Notes under the pieces: generated by a model
Databases searched by the model: none
What the model was told of the DNA's origin: nothing
What the model saw: the letters and a program-made list of their open reading frames with translations, nothing else
Assembly (NCBI GenBank): GCA_023390335.1
Contig: JAEWCZ010000066.1
Coordinates: 62,001-126,000 of the forward strand
Direction: 5' to 3'
DNA: 64,000 nucleotides
Source: Bacillota bacterium
GTDB taxonomy: Bacteria; Bacillota; Clostridia; Acetivibrionales; DSM-1351
Translations under genes and position numbers: made by a program
In this document: positions 24,915-33,506 of the stretch, piece after piece
How the letters are laid out: each line of letters opens with the position of its first letter
Position numbering within the stretch: position 1 is the stretch's first letter

Positions 24915-26360
24915 TCATGGAGCAATTTCAAAAACAGTACCTTGGTTAAAATCAGTTACATTCATAGAGCCATAAACTCCCAGATACATTCTCGTTTGAT
25001 CCAGATTGGTTCCCAAACTGGTATAATAAGCTGATTGAGATCCAAAATTATAATAGGTTTCAATTTCACAAAAATCATTAAGTTTACAATCCGCTCTTGC
25101 CCGGGTATAAGCTAAAACTCCTCGAACAGGTGGTTGAGAGCCTTCATCTCGGGCAAAATCGGTAAAAACAATGCCTCCAGTTAAATCGGGGATTTCATTT
25201 CCCATATATGGCTGAACTCCTGTTAGTGCAGTTGCTCCAAACTTATCGGGCCGGGGATCTTTATGAAAATAACTTGTAAGAGGCGAAATACGTTGGGTTG
25301 AAACCTTTACTGCATCATTGTAATAGGCAATCGTTTCTTCATCTAAAGCCGGATTCCCAGAGCAGCCTTTTATTATCGTAGTTGGAAAAATACCTTCCCA
25401 TCCTCGCCACCCAAAGTTTATAAAGCCTTCCGGTTCAGGTTGAGATTTTATTAAGGAAGTTTGGATGAGCTGGGAAACCGGTATTGGTTTATAATTTGTG
25501 AATGAAAAAATTGACTCTACCAGATCTTGCCCTACAATCCCTACATATTTGATGTATCGGTTATGAAGTCTTTGAAATGAGATTCCGGTTATATTTCGGG
25601 TGCCTTTAGCAATAACCGTAAGCATTTCTTGAATAGGTGCAGGAAGTTCGTCAAAACGCGTGACTGCCGGTAGGTTATCGATAAATGTATTCCTTGCTAC
25701 ATCAATTTCAATTATTTTGCCCGCAATCTCCATATCGTTCTGGCTTAAATTAAAGGGATCATAACCAGAGCCGCCATCGCCAACTGTTAAAACAAGTTTC
25801 CCAGTTTCAGGTGAATAGTTTAAACTATTAATACCATTATGATTAAAAAACGGCCTTCTAATATTAAGTAATGTCCTGCGCTTTTGAGATTGTCCATTGG
25901 ACTGAAAAACCCATTCTTCAACTGTATCAATATGATCATAATTGACTGATCTATTTATCCACTTTTGGTTTAAGGTTTTGGGATCACAGGGGTTAGGCTT
26001 AAAAAATTCAGGGAGATCCTGCCTTGAAACCTCTGAACTGGGGAGGGCACCCGGGCCTTGTGTTCCCGCCACTGAATAATGAAGATAAAATAGACCGTTA
26101 TAATGAAATTGTGGATGAAACGCCAATCCTAACAGTCCACGTTCATCATATTTACCACCGGAGAAACCCAATTTTATAATTCGTGGTCGAATATCTAAAA
26201 AAGTTCTTGCGACTCCGTTACCTATGTAAAAGATTTCACCTACTTGGGTCGCTATAAATAACCTTTCCATAGAATAACCCGGAAGAATAGCTGTTTTCAA
26301 AACAGTGGGCATATTTATATTACCGACAATTGGTCGTAAATTAACTTTAATTTTTTTCAA
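24915..26360 (-). CDS. PQQ-type sugar dehydrogenase-like (glucose/sorbosone dehydrogenase family) protein
   Basis: The start is probably TTG at 26360 with a GAAGGAGAG site; an in-frame ATG lies 16 codons on. The 481-residue protein is a beta-propeller with YDERGLLGLAFHPQFHYNGL, PFFNHNGINSLNYSPETGKL and LTVGDGGSGYDP. These match the soluble aldose sugar dehydrogenase / HHIP-like family. No export signal is seen, although most relatives are secreted, and clostridia rarely make PQQ. Oxidoreductase activity is therefore doubtful. Confidence 0.78.
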   Translation of the reverse strand: MKKIKVNLRPIVGNINMPTVLKTAILPGYSMERLFIATQVGEIFYIGNGVARTFLDIRPRIIKLGFSGGKYDERGLLGLAFHPQFHYNGLFYLHYSVAGTQGPGALPSSEVSRQDLPEFFKPNPCDPKTLNQKWINRSVNYDHIDTVEEWVFQSNGQSQKRRTLLNIRRPFFNHNGINSLNYSPETGKLVLTVGDGGSGYDPFNLSQNDMEIAGKIIEIDVARNTFIDNLPAVTRFDELPAPIQEMLTVIAKGTRNITGISFQRLHNRYIKYVGIVGQDLVESIFSFTNYKPIPVSQLIQTSLIKSQPEPEGFINFGWRGWEGIFPTTIIKGCSGNPALDEETIAYYNDAVKVSTQRISPLTSYFHKDPRPDKFGATALTGVQPYMGNEIPDLTGGIVFTDFARDEGSQPPVRGVLAYTRARADCKLNDFCEIETYYNFGSQSAYYTSLGTNLDQTRMYLGVYGSMNVTDFNQGTVFEIAP

Positions 26361-26563
26361 CTGACATAACTCTCCTTCAAATTCTTTTCATTATAAGGTT
26401 ATGATTAGAATTGCTTTATTAGTACTAAGTTAAAAATCAACATTTGACAACATACGTAATCTTTGGAAAAATAGAAACCATACAAGCATATATGTAAATA
26501 AAAAACTGGGACCCAAATCAATAGGTAATGTGACTTCGTAATCACGATTATAGGGTGAAATGA

Positions 26564-27218
26564 ATGGAAAAAAAGCTTAAATTTATTGTCAGTTTTGCAA
26601 AACCATATAAATATAAATTCCTCATCATATTGCTGGTAATAATAGCCACTACATATTTAGGTATGACTTATCCGTATTTATTCGGTAAAATGGTTGATTC
26701 ATTATATTATAAGGAAAAAATGTCAAACTTTATTTCGTTGTTAGTAGTGTACTTTGTTATTTTTCTGCTTAGTCAGCTTTTGCAGTTTACCCTGGATATG
26801 GTGACAGATAAAACTCGTACTAGCTTTTTATATGATATTAAACAGTTTATATTCAACAAGGTGTTGTCGTACAGAGGCTCCACATTGTCCAACCTGAAAT
26901 CAGGGGATATTATATACCGTATGAACAATGATACTGATGAAGTTATGAATTTTATCTACTCAGATATATTTTACGGAATCTCTGCAGCTCTTGACCTTAT
27001 TCTATGTTTAGTAGCTACTGCTTTTATAAATGTGCAGTTAGCCGGTATTTCACTATTACTTGCTGTTTTAACCTTTTTGCTGGGTAAATATTTTTCAAGG
27101 CTTGTAAAGCCCATACAGAAAAAACTTGCCCTCCCTTGCAGTCAACGAGTCATGGCTGTTTGAAATACTACATTGTATGCGTGATATCTCACTATTTCAA
27201 ATTAAAAAATCTAGTTGA
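26564..27218 (+). pseudogene. ABC exporter membrane domain, frameshifted and truncated
   Basis: The frame from 26564 encodes a type I ABC exporter membrane domain (FIVSFAKPYKYKFLIILLVI, then LSNLKSGDIIYRMNNDTDEV). It ends at 27163 after an unrelated tail. Reading with one A fewer in the A6 run at 27119-27124 restores family sequence (NESWLFEILHCMRDISLF) up to a TGA at 27216. The nucleotide-binding domain is missing. So there is a one-base insertion plus loss of the 3' half. Confidence 0.8.
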
Positions 27219-27293
27219 TAGAATTGACTCTATTGTTTAAAATTGTAAAATGCATTATTTATAAATACAAACACGGAAAGGATATGTTATAAC

Positions 27294-27872
27294 ATGAACA
27301 ATAAAATGACAACAAGAACCAAGCAGGCAATTGCATCAAAAAATAAAATATATAAGTGCGGAGAAAAGCTAATTCAAAAATATGGCTTTGATTCTGTAAC
27401 AGTAGAACAGATTGCAAAAAAAGCCGGTGTATCGGTAGGTACATACTATTATTATTATGAATCTAAAATGGATCTTTTAAGAGAAGCATTCAATAAGGCT
27501 GATAAGTATTTCCTGGAACAAGTAGAAGATAAATTAACCGAAACAGGATGTAAAAAGCGAATAGTAGAATTTTTTGACATATATGCAGACTATACTTTGA
27601 AAGATGGAATTGATGTCATAAAAAAGTTTTATACGTCAGAAAACAAAATGTTTATTGTTGATGGTAGGGGTATGCAGAACGTTTTAACGAATATTATTAA
27701 AGTCGGTCAGAAAAATAATGAAATAAGCAATGATCCAGCCCCGGAAACTTTGACAAAGATGCTTTTTGTTGTTGCAAGAGGTATCATATTTGATTGGTGT
27801 TTGTATGATGGTAAAACTGATTTGAAAGGGCAAATGAGAGAAATTATTGAAATAATGACAAAACAGCTCTAG
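27294..27872 (+). CDS. TetR-family transcriptional regulator
   Basis: This 192-residue protein has a TetR helix-turn-helix at residues 15-60 (KYGFDSVTVEQIAKKAGVSV, GTYYYYYESKMDLL). A helical ligand-binding domain follows, ending FDWCLYDGKTDLKGQM. It lies directly after the dead ABC exporter, which it may once have controlled. A GGAAAGGA site precedes the ATG. Ligand unknown. Confidence 0.88.
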   Translation: MNNKMTTRTKQAIASKNKIYKCGEKLIQKYGFDSVTVEQIAKKAGVSVGTYYYYYESKMDLLREAFNKADKYFLEQVEDKLTETGCKKRIVEFFDIYADYTLKDGIDVIKKFYTSENKMFIVDGRGMQNVLTNIIKVGQKNNEISNDPAPETLTKMLFVVARGIIFDWCLYDGKTDLKGQMREIIEIMTKQL

Positions 27873-28068
27873 AAAAATATCCATTTACTAATACTTATAA
27901 CTCCAAACACCAATTTATACTTTATTTTCCATAATTGTTATGATATTATTTATCTAATGAATTCACCGAATGTATTCAGTGAAGCTTCAAAAAACATGTT
28001 CTGAATATGATAGGGGATTCAAAGTTACTATCGTACTAAACGATAGACATATTAAGGAGGAGATTAAT

Positions 28069-28962
28069 ATGAAAAAATCCAATTTTATCACGTTCCTGTT
28101 GTTGGCGGCATTAATTACTTTTTGCTTACCAACAACTTCATTTGCCGCTGATGCCGGCAAAATTACAGGAAGTGAAGTCCTTGTAATCGGAGATTCATTT
28201 TTAGCATTGTCTCATGATATTACAAGCAGACTGCAACAAAATGCAATAAACGATGGTGTTATGGCTTCAACTGACAAGTTCAGAGATCTCTCGGTAAGCG
28301 GAACTATGTTGAATGGTGGAATATCACCAAATATTCCCACACAGTTTCAGAATGGTGTAAATGCAGGGACTGTAAAATACGTAATTATGGATGGCGGCGG
28401 AAACGACTGCTTAGGCGGTAGCGTTGATGGTGCGGTTACAGCTGCAAGAACTTTATTTCAGCAGATGGCTAAAAGCGGAATTGTAAAAGTGTTTTATTTG
28501 TTTTACCCAGATGCTCAAGGAGGATTGTCTAGTACGTTAAATCCAAAACTTAACACTCTCAGACCTCAGATTCAGAGTATTGTAACTAGTTCAACATCAC
28601 CAAAAGGATATTTCCTTGATTTAAGGCCTACTTTTGAAGGGAAATATTCCTCATACATTTTGTCTGATGGAATTCATCCAACATTGGCAGGAAGCAATGC
28701 TGCAGCGGATGCCATATGGGCAGAAATGAAAAAAGTCGGTTTCTTTGGAAGCACTACACCAACACCAAAAGTTGGAGACTGTAACAATGACGGAAATATC
28801 GATGCTATAGACTTTTCACTATTAAAACAGTATATAATGACTGGTGGAAGTACATATAACAATTTAATGGATCTAAATGCTGATAATACAATAAATGCAT
28901 TAGATTTTGCTATAATGAAAAAGTACTTGCTGGGAATGGTAAGTACACTCCCTGCTGTGTAA
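28069..28962 (+). CDS. Secreted GDSL-type esterase with type I dockerin (cellulosomal)
   Basis: The start at 28069 has an AAGGAGG site. Of 297 residues, 1 to about 27 form a signal peptide ending SFAA. The SGNH/GDSL domain has VIGDSFLALS (nucleophile Ser), MDGGGNDCLGG (oxyanion Asn) and SDGIHPTLAGSN (Asp/His). After a PTPK linker the last 60 residues hold two calcium-binding repeats, GDCNNDGNIDAIDFSLLKQY and DLNADNTINALDFAIMKKYL. These are a type I dockerin. It should dock onto a scaffoldin cohesin on the cell surface and probably deacetylate hemicellulose. Confidence 0.93.
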   Translation: MKKSNFITFLLLAALITFCLPTTSFAADAGKITGSEVLVIGDSFLALSHDITSRLQQNAINDGVMASTDKFRDLSVSGTMLNGGISPNIPTQFQNGVNAGTVKYVIMDGGGNDCLGGSVDGAVTAARTLFQQMAKSGIVKVFYLFYPDAQGGLSSTLNPKLNTLRPQIQSIVTSSTSPKGYFLDLRPTFEGKYSSYILSDGIHPTLAGSNAAADAIWAEMKKVGFFGSTTPTPKVGDCNNDGNIDAIDFSLLKQYIMTGGSTYNNLMDLNADNTINALDFAIMKKYLLGMVSTLPAV

Positions 28963-29009
28963 AGTTAGGGTTACTTAAAAAGAAAAGCTACAATTGAGGA
29001 ATTTACTTG

Positions 29010-29045
29010 GACGTGGAAGTTATGATGCTTTCACGTCTTTTTTTA
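29010..29045 (+). terminator. Intrinsic terminator after the dockerin esterase
   Basis: GACGTGGAAG (29010-29019) pairs with CTTTCACGTC (29028-29037) around an 8-nt loop, followed by seven or more T. Confidence 0.85.
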
Positions 29046-29049
29046 TTTA

Positions 29050-29330
29050 GATGCGTCCAGCGAAGCTGGAGGATAAAGTACCTGTCTAAACAACATGGCA
29101 AGCGAAAATGCAGACCGTAACATAACGTGAATTCTGCCGCATCGTCAAAAAAGGTCTCTAGTTTACGGAGAAACAAAGGGAAGTCGAGCCTTGGTGATAT
29201 AGGCGAAACCATGGAAGATGGGAAAAACTTGGATAGCACCATCGAAGAATCCCGCGGTGTAAGGGAATCAGTATGTATTGAAAGAACAGTAATGGTAAGT
29301 GATATCCATAGCCTTATAGAAACAAATTGA
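29050..29330 (+). ncRNA. Probable 5' relic of a group II intron
   Basis: Just past the terminator T-tract the sequence changes character. It starts ATGCGTCCAGCGAAGCTGG and has GC-richer, structured blocks such as GGCGAAACCATGG and CGCGGTGTAAGGGAATCAG. These resemble domain I of bacterial group II introns. Insertion right after a terminator hairpin is the known habit of class C introns. No reverse-transcriptase ORF and no domain V hairpin follow, so it would be a truncated relic. A 67-codon frame (29127-29330) inside is not protein-like. Recognition is from memory of such RNAs. Confidence 0.45.
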
Positions 29331-29389
29331 CTTACTATATTTGGAAATGTATGATTGTGGTAGGCTATAACTCTTAAGGAGTTGATATT

Positions 29390-29581
29390 ATGAATTTTAA
29401 AAGATTGGCAACGGTTTTCCTTACTTTAGTACTAGTGCTTTGTCTATCTAGCTCAGCAATGGCCTGTACAATATTTACCACGGAACTGGAGGACGGTACT
29501 ATATTAGCAGGCAACAACGAAGATTATATGTATTCTATCATTAACTATATGGTAGTTACAGCGCCCAGTGAAGAAAGCTAG
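29390..29581 (+). pseudogene. N-terminal fragment of a Cys-type Ntn-hydrolase (choloylglycine-hydrolase-like)
   Basis: A signal peptide (FKRLATVFLTLVLVLCLSSS) is followed by MACTIFTTELEDGTILAGNN, the mature N-terminus of linear-amide C-N hydrolases, with Cys as nucleophile. The frame stops after 63 residues, where 300 or more are expected. The next 200 bases carry only broken frames. A GGAG site remains, but the enzyme cannot be functional. Confidence 0.65.
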
Positions 29582-29824
29582 CTCATGCAAATAACATAGA
29601 TGTTCCCGTAACAACCTCCATGATTGAACTAAGCTGAAGAAATTGAACAAATGTTTTACCGGTATTCGATTGTATGATTTCCGATAGATTAGGCGGATTG
29701 ATATATAAGGACTGAAATTTTACAGAGAAACAGTAAAAATAATGGATGCCGATTTGCTAGAACATATATTGTGAACTGTTGGGTTTATAAAATAATTAAA
29801 AAACCAGTGGGAGGGATTACGAAA

Positions 29825-30124
29825 ATGAAAGAAAGCAGAATAGAACTTGAAAAAAAAACTTTAACCAAAATGATTTATTTATATTGTGAAGGGCATAAAC
29901 ATGGTGAAAAACCGTGTGAGGATTGTAGAAAACTTCTTGATTATGCATTACAGCGTCTTGATAAATGCAAATTCGGGGAAAGTAAAAGCTTTTGCTCAAA
30001 GTGTACCGTGCATTGCTACAAGCCTGAAATGCGTGAGAATATTACAAGGGTAATGAAATATTCTGGACCAAGGATGCTTATTTATAGTCCGATAATAGCT
30101 ATTAAGCACCTGTTTTCACGTTGA
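29825..30124 (+). CDS. Nitrous-oxide-stimulated promoter (YgbA-like) protein
   Basis: The start at 29825 follows GGGAGGGATT. The 99-residue protein has a cysteine pattern (CEGHKHGEKPCEDCRKLLDY, then CSKCTVHCYKPEMRENI) and an end with MKYSGPRMLIYSPIIAIKHL. These match the YgbA/nitrous-oxide-stimulated promoter family. Members are linked to nitrosative-stress regulons in other bacteria. The cysteines could bind metal. Confidence 0.8.
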   Translation: MKESRIELEKKTLTKMIYLYCEGHKHGEKPCEDCRKLLDYALQRLDKCKFGESKSFCSKCTVHCYKPEMRENITRVMKYSGPRMLIYSPIIAIKHLFSR

Positions 30125-30275
30125 TGCAGTAAAATAAAGCATTAGGTATTTTAAAATAAGCATTTTATTAATTTTCCCTCCGACCTACTCTACAAGTATA
30201 TAGAATTCTGCGTTATTATAGTACTATATAAAACAGTTAAACATTTGCATTAATTAATTGAGAGAGGTGCAGAAA

Positions 30276-30827
30276 ATGAATTTAGAAACAAATAGATTAA
30301 TTTTACGACCATGGGAAGAAACAGATGCTGAAGAATTATACAAGTATGCAAAGGACCCAAGAGTAGGGCCTAGTGCGGGTTGGCCGGTGCATACCAGTGT
30401 TGAAAACAGCCGTCAGATTATCAAAGATGTTCTATCGGAAGACGAAACTTATGCGGTTGTATTGAAAGACAGTAAGGCCGTTATTGGAAGTGCAGGTCTC
30501 ATGATTGGAGAAAAGAGTAATCTTGGCATAGAAAAAGATGAAGGAGAAATCGGCTATTGGATCGGTGTTCCTTTTTGGGGACAAGGACTGATTCCTGAAG
30601 CGGTAGTTGAACTAATGAGATATGGTTTTGAAGACCTTAATCTCAAAACAATTTGGTGCGGATATTTTGACGGGAACGTAAAATCAAAACGTGTTCAAGA
30701 GAAATGTGGTTTTAAGTATCGATATACTGATAAGGATAAAGAATTGCCCCTTACTAATGATGTAAGAACACTTCATGTAACAAGCATAACAAAAGTGCAA
30801 TGGCAGGAGCTTTCCATGAAAAGGTAG
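30276..30827 (+). CDS. GNAT-family N-acetyltransferase, RimJ/RimL-like
   Basis: The start at 30276 (MNLETNRLILRPWEETDAEE) has a GAGAGGTG site. The 183-residue protein shows the RimJ/RimL layout, with EGEIGYWIGVPFWGQGLIPE as the acetyl-CoA loop and a later NVKSKRVQEKCGF segment. Members acetylate ribosomal protein termini, amino acids or drugs. Substrate not assignable. Confidence 0.87.
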   Translation: MNLETNRLILRPWEETDAEELYKYAKDPRVGPSAGWPVHTSVENSRQIIKDVLSEDETYAVVLKDSKAVIGSAGLMIGEKSNLGIEKDEGEIGYWIGVPFWGQGLIPEAVVELMRYGFEDLNLKTIWCGYFDGNVKSKRVQEKCGFKYRYTDKDKELPLTNDVRTLHVTSITKVQWQELSMKR

Positions 30828-30875
30828 ATGTAACACAAAATATGGTATATAATCCTTTTACAGGAGGGGAGTATA

Positions 30876-31499
30876 TTGAGATTTATAAATAAATGGTCAT
30901 ATTCTTGTGCAAAGGGTTTAGCGAATGTTCTTGAAGAAAGTCACCAGAAGAAGGCCGAATATTATTTCGGTTTTCAAGTAGCCATCGGCAGCATTGTAAA
31001 AACTGTCATATTAGTTGCTGTTTCAACGATTTTAGGTGTATTGATTCCTACCTTGATAATATCTGTATCATTTGCATTACTGCGAAAAGTAGCAGGAGGC
31101 TATCACATGGATACATATGGTAAGTGTTTGCTGGTGTCAATAGGATTTTTTGTTGCCGCAGCATTGCTTGCAAAGCATACATATCGCTATTGGAGTATCA
31201 CATGGTTGGTAATACTGATTGCCTTAACTTTTTCCATAGGTCTTTATATGTTAGTAAAATACGCACCAAAGGATACTCCCAATAGGTTGATTACAGATAT
31301 CAATGAGAGACGCAGATTTAAGACATTGTCCATCGTATATATTTGTATATGGCTACTGGTGGCTACAGTATTAACTGTGTTTGAAATGAAAATGTATACT
31401 CTTTTGTTATGCTTTAGTGTTTTGCAGGAAATATTTGCAATAACGCCCACAGGACATAAATTTTTTGACAAAATAAAGTATGGGTTGGCTACTGAGTAA
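30876..31499 (+). CDS. agrB: AgrB-like accessory gene regulator protease
   Basis: The start is TTG at 30876 behind CAGGAGGGG. This 207-residue, six-helix membrane protein has the AgrB catalytic signature RKVAGGYHMDTYGKCLLVS with the His and Cys of the cysteine protease. AgrB trims the C-terminus of the AgrD precursor and helps form the thiolactone ring. The matching precursor lies about 1 kb downstream (32513), past a membrane protein of unknown role. Confidence 0.9.
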   Translation: MRFINKWSYSCAKGLANVLEESHQKKAEYYFGFQVAIGSIVKTVILVAVSTILGVLIPTLIISVSFALLRKVAGGYHMDTYGKCLLVSIGFFVAAALLAKHTYRYWSITWLVILIALTFSIGLYMLVKYAPKDTPNRLITDINERRRFKTLSIVYICIWLLVATVLTVFEMKMYTLLLCFSVLQEIFAITPTGHKFFDKIKYGLATE

Positions 31500-31554
31500 A
31501 ATTACGGGTTGGGTAGACGATTATTTCTTTAATAAGCATTAGATAAAGAATGGT

Positions 31555-31620
31555 ATGATGTCGAAACCTGCAGTATTAGCAGAGTTATTCGGTCTTTTTC
31601 TGATTGTATTTACTTCCTAA
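31555..31620 (+). CDS. Possible 21-residue hydrophobic peptide
   Basis: A short frame reading MMSKPAVLAELFGLFLIVFT plus Ser lies between agrB and the next membrane protein. It is hydrophobic and could be a small membrane peptide, but has only a weak AAAGAA site. It lacks the ring-forming Cys of AgrD. Confidence 0.25.
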   Translation: MMSKPAVLAELFGLFLIVFTS

Positions 31621-31674
31621 ATAACATGTAATAAAATAGCAATATTGAATAAATTTGTAGGAGGTGTGTGGTGG

Positions 31675-32484
31675 ATGGTAATGAATTTATACATTTTACT
31701 TTTAGTATCATTGCCTGAGGCATTTTTAAATTTAATAATAGCCTTACTTATTACCGGAAGAAAAGAAAACTTAAAAATGAATAGTCAAAACATTTTAAAA
31801 TTTGCTGCAGCTATAATACTAATGCTAACCTCATCCTGGCTTATCCGGCCTATATCTCCTAATATTCTAACAAGTGTTTCGTTACATATTATTGCATATT
31901 CATTGATATTAATGATAGTCTATAGAATGAAACCAGTATATGCTTTGTTTGGAACAGCGTTTTTCTTCCTGATAATGTCAGCGATAGAGGTTTTATATAC
32001 ACCTTATGTTATTACATATGTATTTAAAGGAATGACAAACTTTCAGAATGCTTATCACTGGTATGCCCTACTGGCTATGCCTCAACGAATTGTTCAGGTA
32101 ATTGCAATATTATTCTTGTGGCAACACGATGTTTTGTTAGTTACACGGATTAATCGACGTTTAAACAGGTTATTTATTGTCTCGTTTATACTATTAACAT
32201 TAGGAGAATACTTTACATGTTATGTATTCTTCGATGTTTTTGATAAATTAACGCTTGCCTATCAAATTACGTTCTCGGTATCATTGTTTGTGATAGTGCT
32301 GGTTCTGAATATTCTAATGTTTAAATTAGTTTATACTGTAATAAGCGGCTTAATAGTAAACTCATATAATAAGTATTGTGAATTTGAGGACGACATAAGA
32401 TTCACTTTGGATGAAATACGTTCTTTATTGGCAAGTAACAAAGTTGACGAGGCAGTTAAACTTATAGATTACATTAATGAGTAA
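31675..32484 (+). CDS. AgrC-like membrane sensor lacking a kinase domain
   Basis: The start at 31675 has an AGGAGGTG site. The 269-residue protein has six or seven helices over residues 1-220, followed by a short charged tail ending DEAVKLIDYINE. The size and position between agrB and the AgrD gene recall the sensor half of AgrC, but no histidine-kinase or ATPase motif is present and none follows. It may sense the peptide and signal through another partner, or help export. Assignment rests on context. Confidence 0.6.
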   Translation: MVMNLYILLLVSLPEAFLNLIIALLITGRKENLKMNSQNILKFAAAIILMLTSSWLIRPISPNILTSVSLHIIAYSLILMIVYRMKPVYALFGTAFFFLIMSAIEVLYTPYVITYVFKGMTNFQNAYHWYALLAMPQRIVQVIAILFLWQHDVLLVTRINRRLNRLFIVSFILLTLGEYFTCYVFFDVFDKLTLAYQITFSVSLFVIVLVLNILMFKLVYTVISGLIVNSYNKYCEFEDDIRFTLDEIRSLLASNKVDEAVKLIDYINE

Positions 32485-32512
32485 GTATTACAGCAGAGGG
32501 GAGGGTAAGATT

Positions 32513-32656
32513 ATGAAGTCTAAAATCAAATTATTGCTTGCACCTTTGTCAATATTAATTACACTTCTTGCGTTATCAGGTGTTTGTTCAGCTTGTGGAG
32601 GATTCTATTATCAGCCGAAAGCACCAAAGCATTTGGCTGCACAAAAAAGGAATTAA
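32513..32656 (+). CDS. agrD: AgrD-like cyclic lactone autoinducer precursor
   Basis: The 47-residue peptide follows GAGGGGAGGG. It has an amphipathic/hydrophobic N-terminal half (KIKLLLAPLSILITLLAL). Then comes a small-residue cleavage region, SACGGFYYQPKAP, and a charged tail. Cys28 followed by small and aromatic residues, then QPKAP, fits clostridial AgrD, where Cys closes a five-residue thiolactone (CGGFY) before a Pro-containing segment. It is the likely substrate of the AgrB at 30876. Confidence 0.85.
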   Translation: MKSKIKLLLAPLSILITLLALSGVCSACGGFYYQPKAPKHLAAQKRN

Positions 32657-32685
32657 TAAAATTATTGACAATACACGAAGGTTAA

Positions 32686-32720
32686 ACAAAAACACCTTAA
32701 TACTTTAGGGTGTTTTTGTT
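32686..32720 (+). terminator. Intrinsic terminator after the agrD-like gene
   Basis: ACAAAAACACCTTA pairs with TAGGGTGTTTTTGT with one wobble pair, followed by T-rich sequence. Confidence 0.8.
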
Positions 32721-32802
32721 TTTTATCCCTCAGGATATTATTATAAACCATACCAGCTATGCTATATTTTTGTAATATATTTCAATAAATTACAAAACGA
32801 GG

Positions 32803-32852
32803 TTGATTTTTGTAAATACTAGTAATATAATTAAATGGTACAAAGTGCACCA
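32803..32852 (+). promoter_or_regulatory. Promoter plus XRE-type operator, reading toward the XRE gene antisense
   Basis: TTGATT (32803-32808), a 17-bp spacer and TATAAT (32826-32831) form a sigma-A promoter on the + strand. Five bases later comes the dyad TGGTAC-AAAGT-GCACCA (32836-32852). The same arrangement occurs at 33457-33506. Transcription from here would run antisense into the 3' end of the XRE gene. A further half-site, TTGGTAC, lies near 32914-32920. Confidence 0.6.
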
Positions 32853-32937
32853 ATTTTAAATAAGCATAAACGACAAACTATCTTATAAGCACTTTATTTT
32901 AATTTAATTAAGGTTGGTACACTTCTTTTTTATTAAA

Positions 32938-33321
32938 TTATTTTGTCTTCTTAATAAGGTTTTGTATAAGCTTTTCAAATTGTTTTATATCTATATTTGA
33001 GTCCTTCATCCTTACTGCAAGTTGTAAATAAGGGATAAATTCATGATTTTTGAAATACTTTTCATAAGCATACAAATCAGGGCTAAAGGATTTATTACTT
33101 ACCGCAATATTATCCGTTTCATTATTGATTCCCAATAAATAATCTGAAGAAACATTAAAGTGTTTCGCAAAAAGTACAATGGCTTCCGGATCAGGTTCTC
33201 TTTCACCCAGTTCATATTTTGAAACAGTTTCTCTACTTTTACCTAAAGCTTTACCTACTTCGTTTTGGGATTGTCGCTTAGCATTGCGTAATTTTTTAAC
33301 CCTCTCTGAAAGAACGGACAT
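32938..33321 (-). CDS. XRE/Cro-CI-family transcriptional regulator
   Basis: The start at 33321 (MSVLSERVKKLRNAKRQSQN) follows GAGGTG; an alternative GTG lies three codons upstream. The 127-residue protein has a Cro/CI helix-turn-helix at residues 5-62 (QNEVGKALGKSRETVSKYEL, DYLLG) and a charged C-terminal half. It has no RRNPP peptide-binding domain. Two near-identical promoter-operators flank it, and it has its own promoter at 33342-33371, so it is probably a local repressor. Confidence 0.88.
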   Translation of the reverse strand: MSVLSERVKKLRNAKRQSQNEVGKALGKSRETVSKYELGEREPDPEAIVLFAKHFNVSSDYLLGINNETDNIAVSNKSFSPDLYAYEKYFKNHEFIPYLQLAVRMKDSNIDIKQFEKLIQNLIKKTK

Positions 33322-33341
33322 CCTAATCACCTCAATGAATA

Positions 33342-33371
33342 ATTATATGATATGGTAGTTAATGAATGCAA
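33342..33371 (-). promoter_or_regulatory. Promoter of the XRE gene
   Basis: On the minus strand TTGCAT (33371-33366), an 18-bp spacer and TATAAT (33347-33342) lie about 20 bp before the XRE start codon. Confidence 0.5.
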
Positions 33372-33456
33372 TATTAATTATTTCACAACAAATCCAGTCA
33401 AATGTAAATCATATTCAATAATTTTAGCTAATAATTACAAAATATTGGTAAATATA

Positions 33457-33506
33457 TTGACTAACAATGGTATTTCATATATAATTTTTTTGGTACTAAT
33501 TGTACC
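33457..33506 (+). promoter_or_regulatory. Strong promoter with GGTAC-N5-GTACC operator at the start site
   Basis: TTGACT (33457-33462), exactly 17 bp, and TATAAT (33480-33485) form a near-consensus promoter. The perfect dyad GGTAC-TAATT-GTACC (33492-33506) covers the expected transcription start. It matches the dyad at 32836-32852 in sequence and position, so one repressor probably controls both. Confidence 0.7.

Noticed and set aside
29127..29330. 67-codon ORF as a protein gene
   Set aside because: The region looks like structured intron RNA; the frame lacks a ribosome site and family features.
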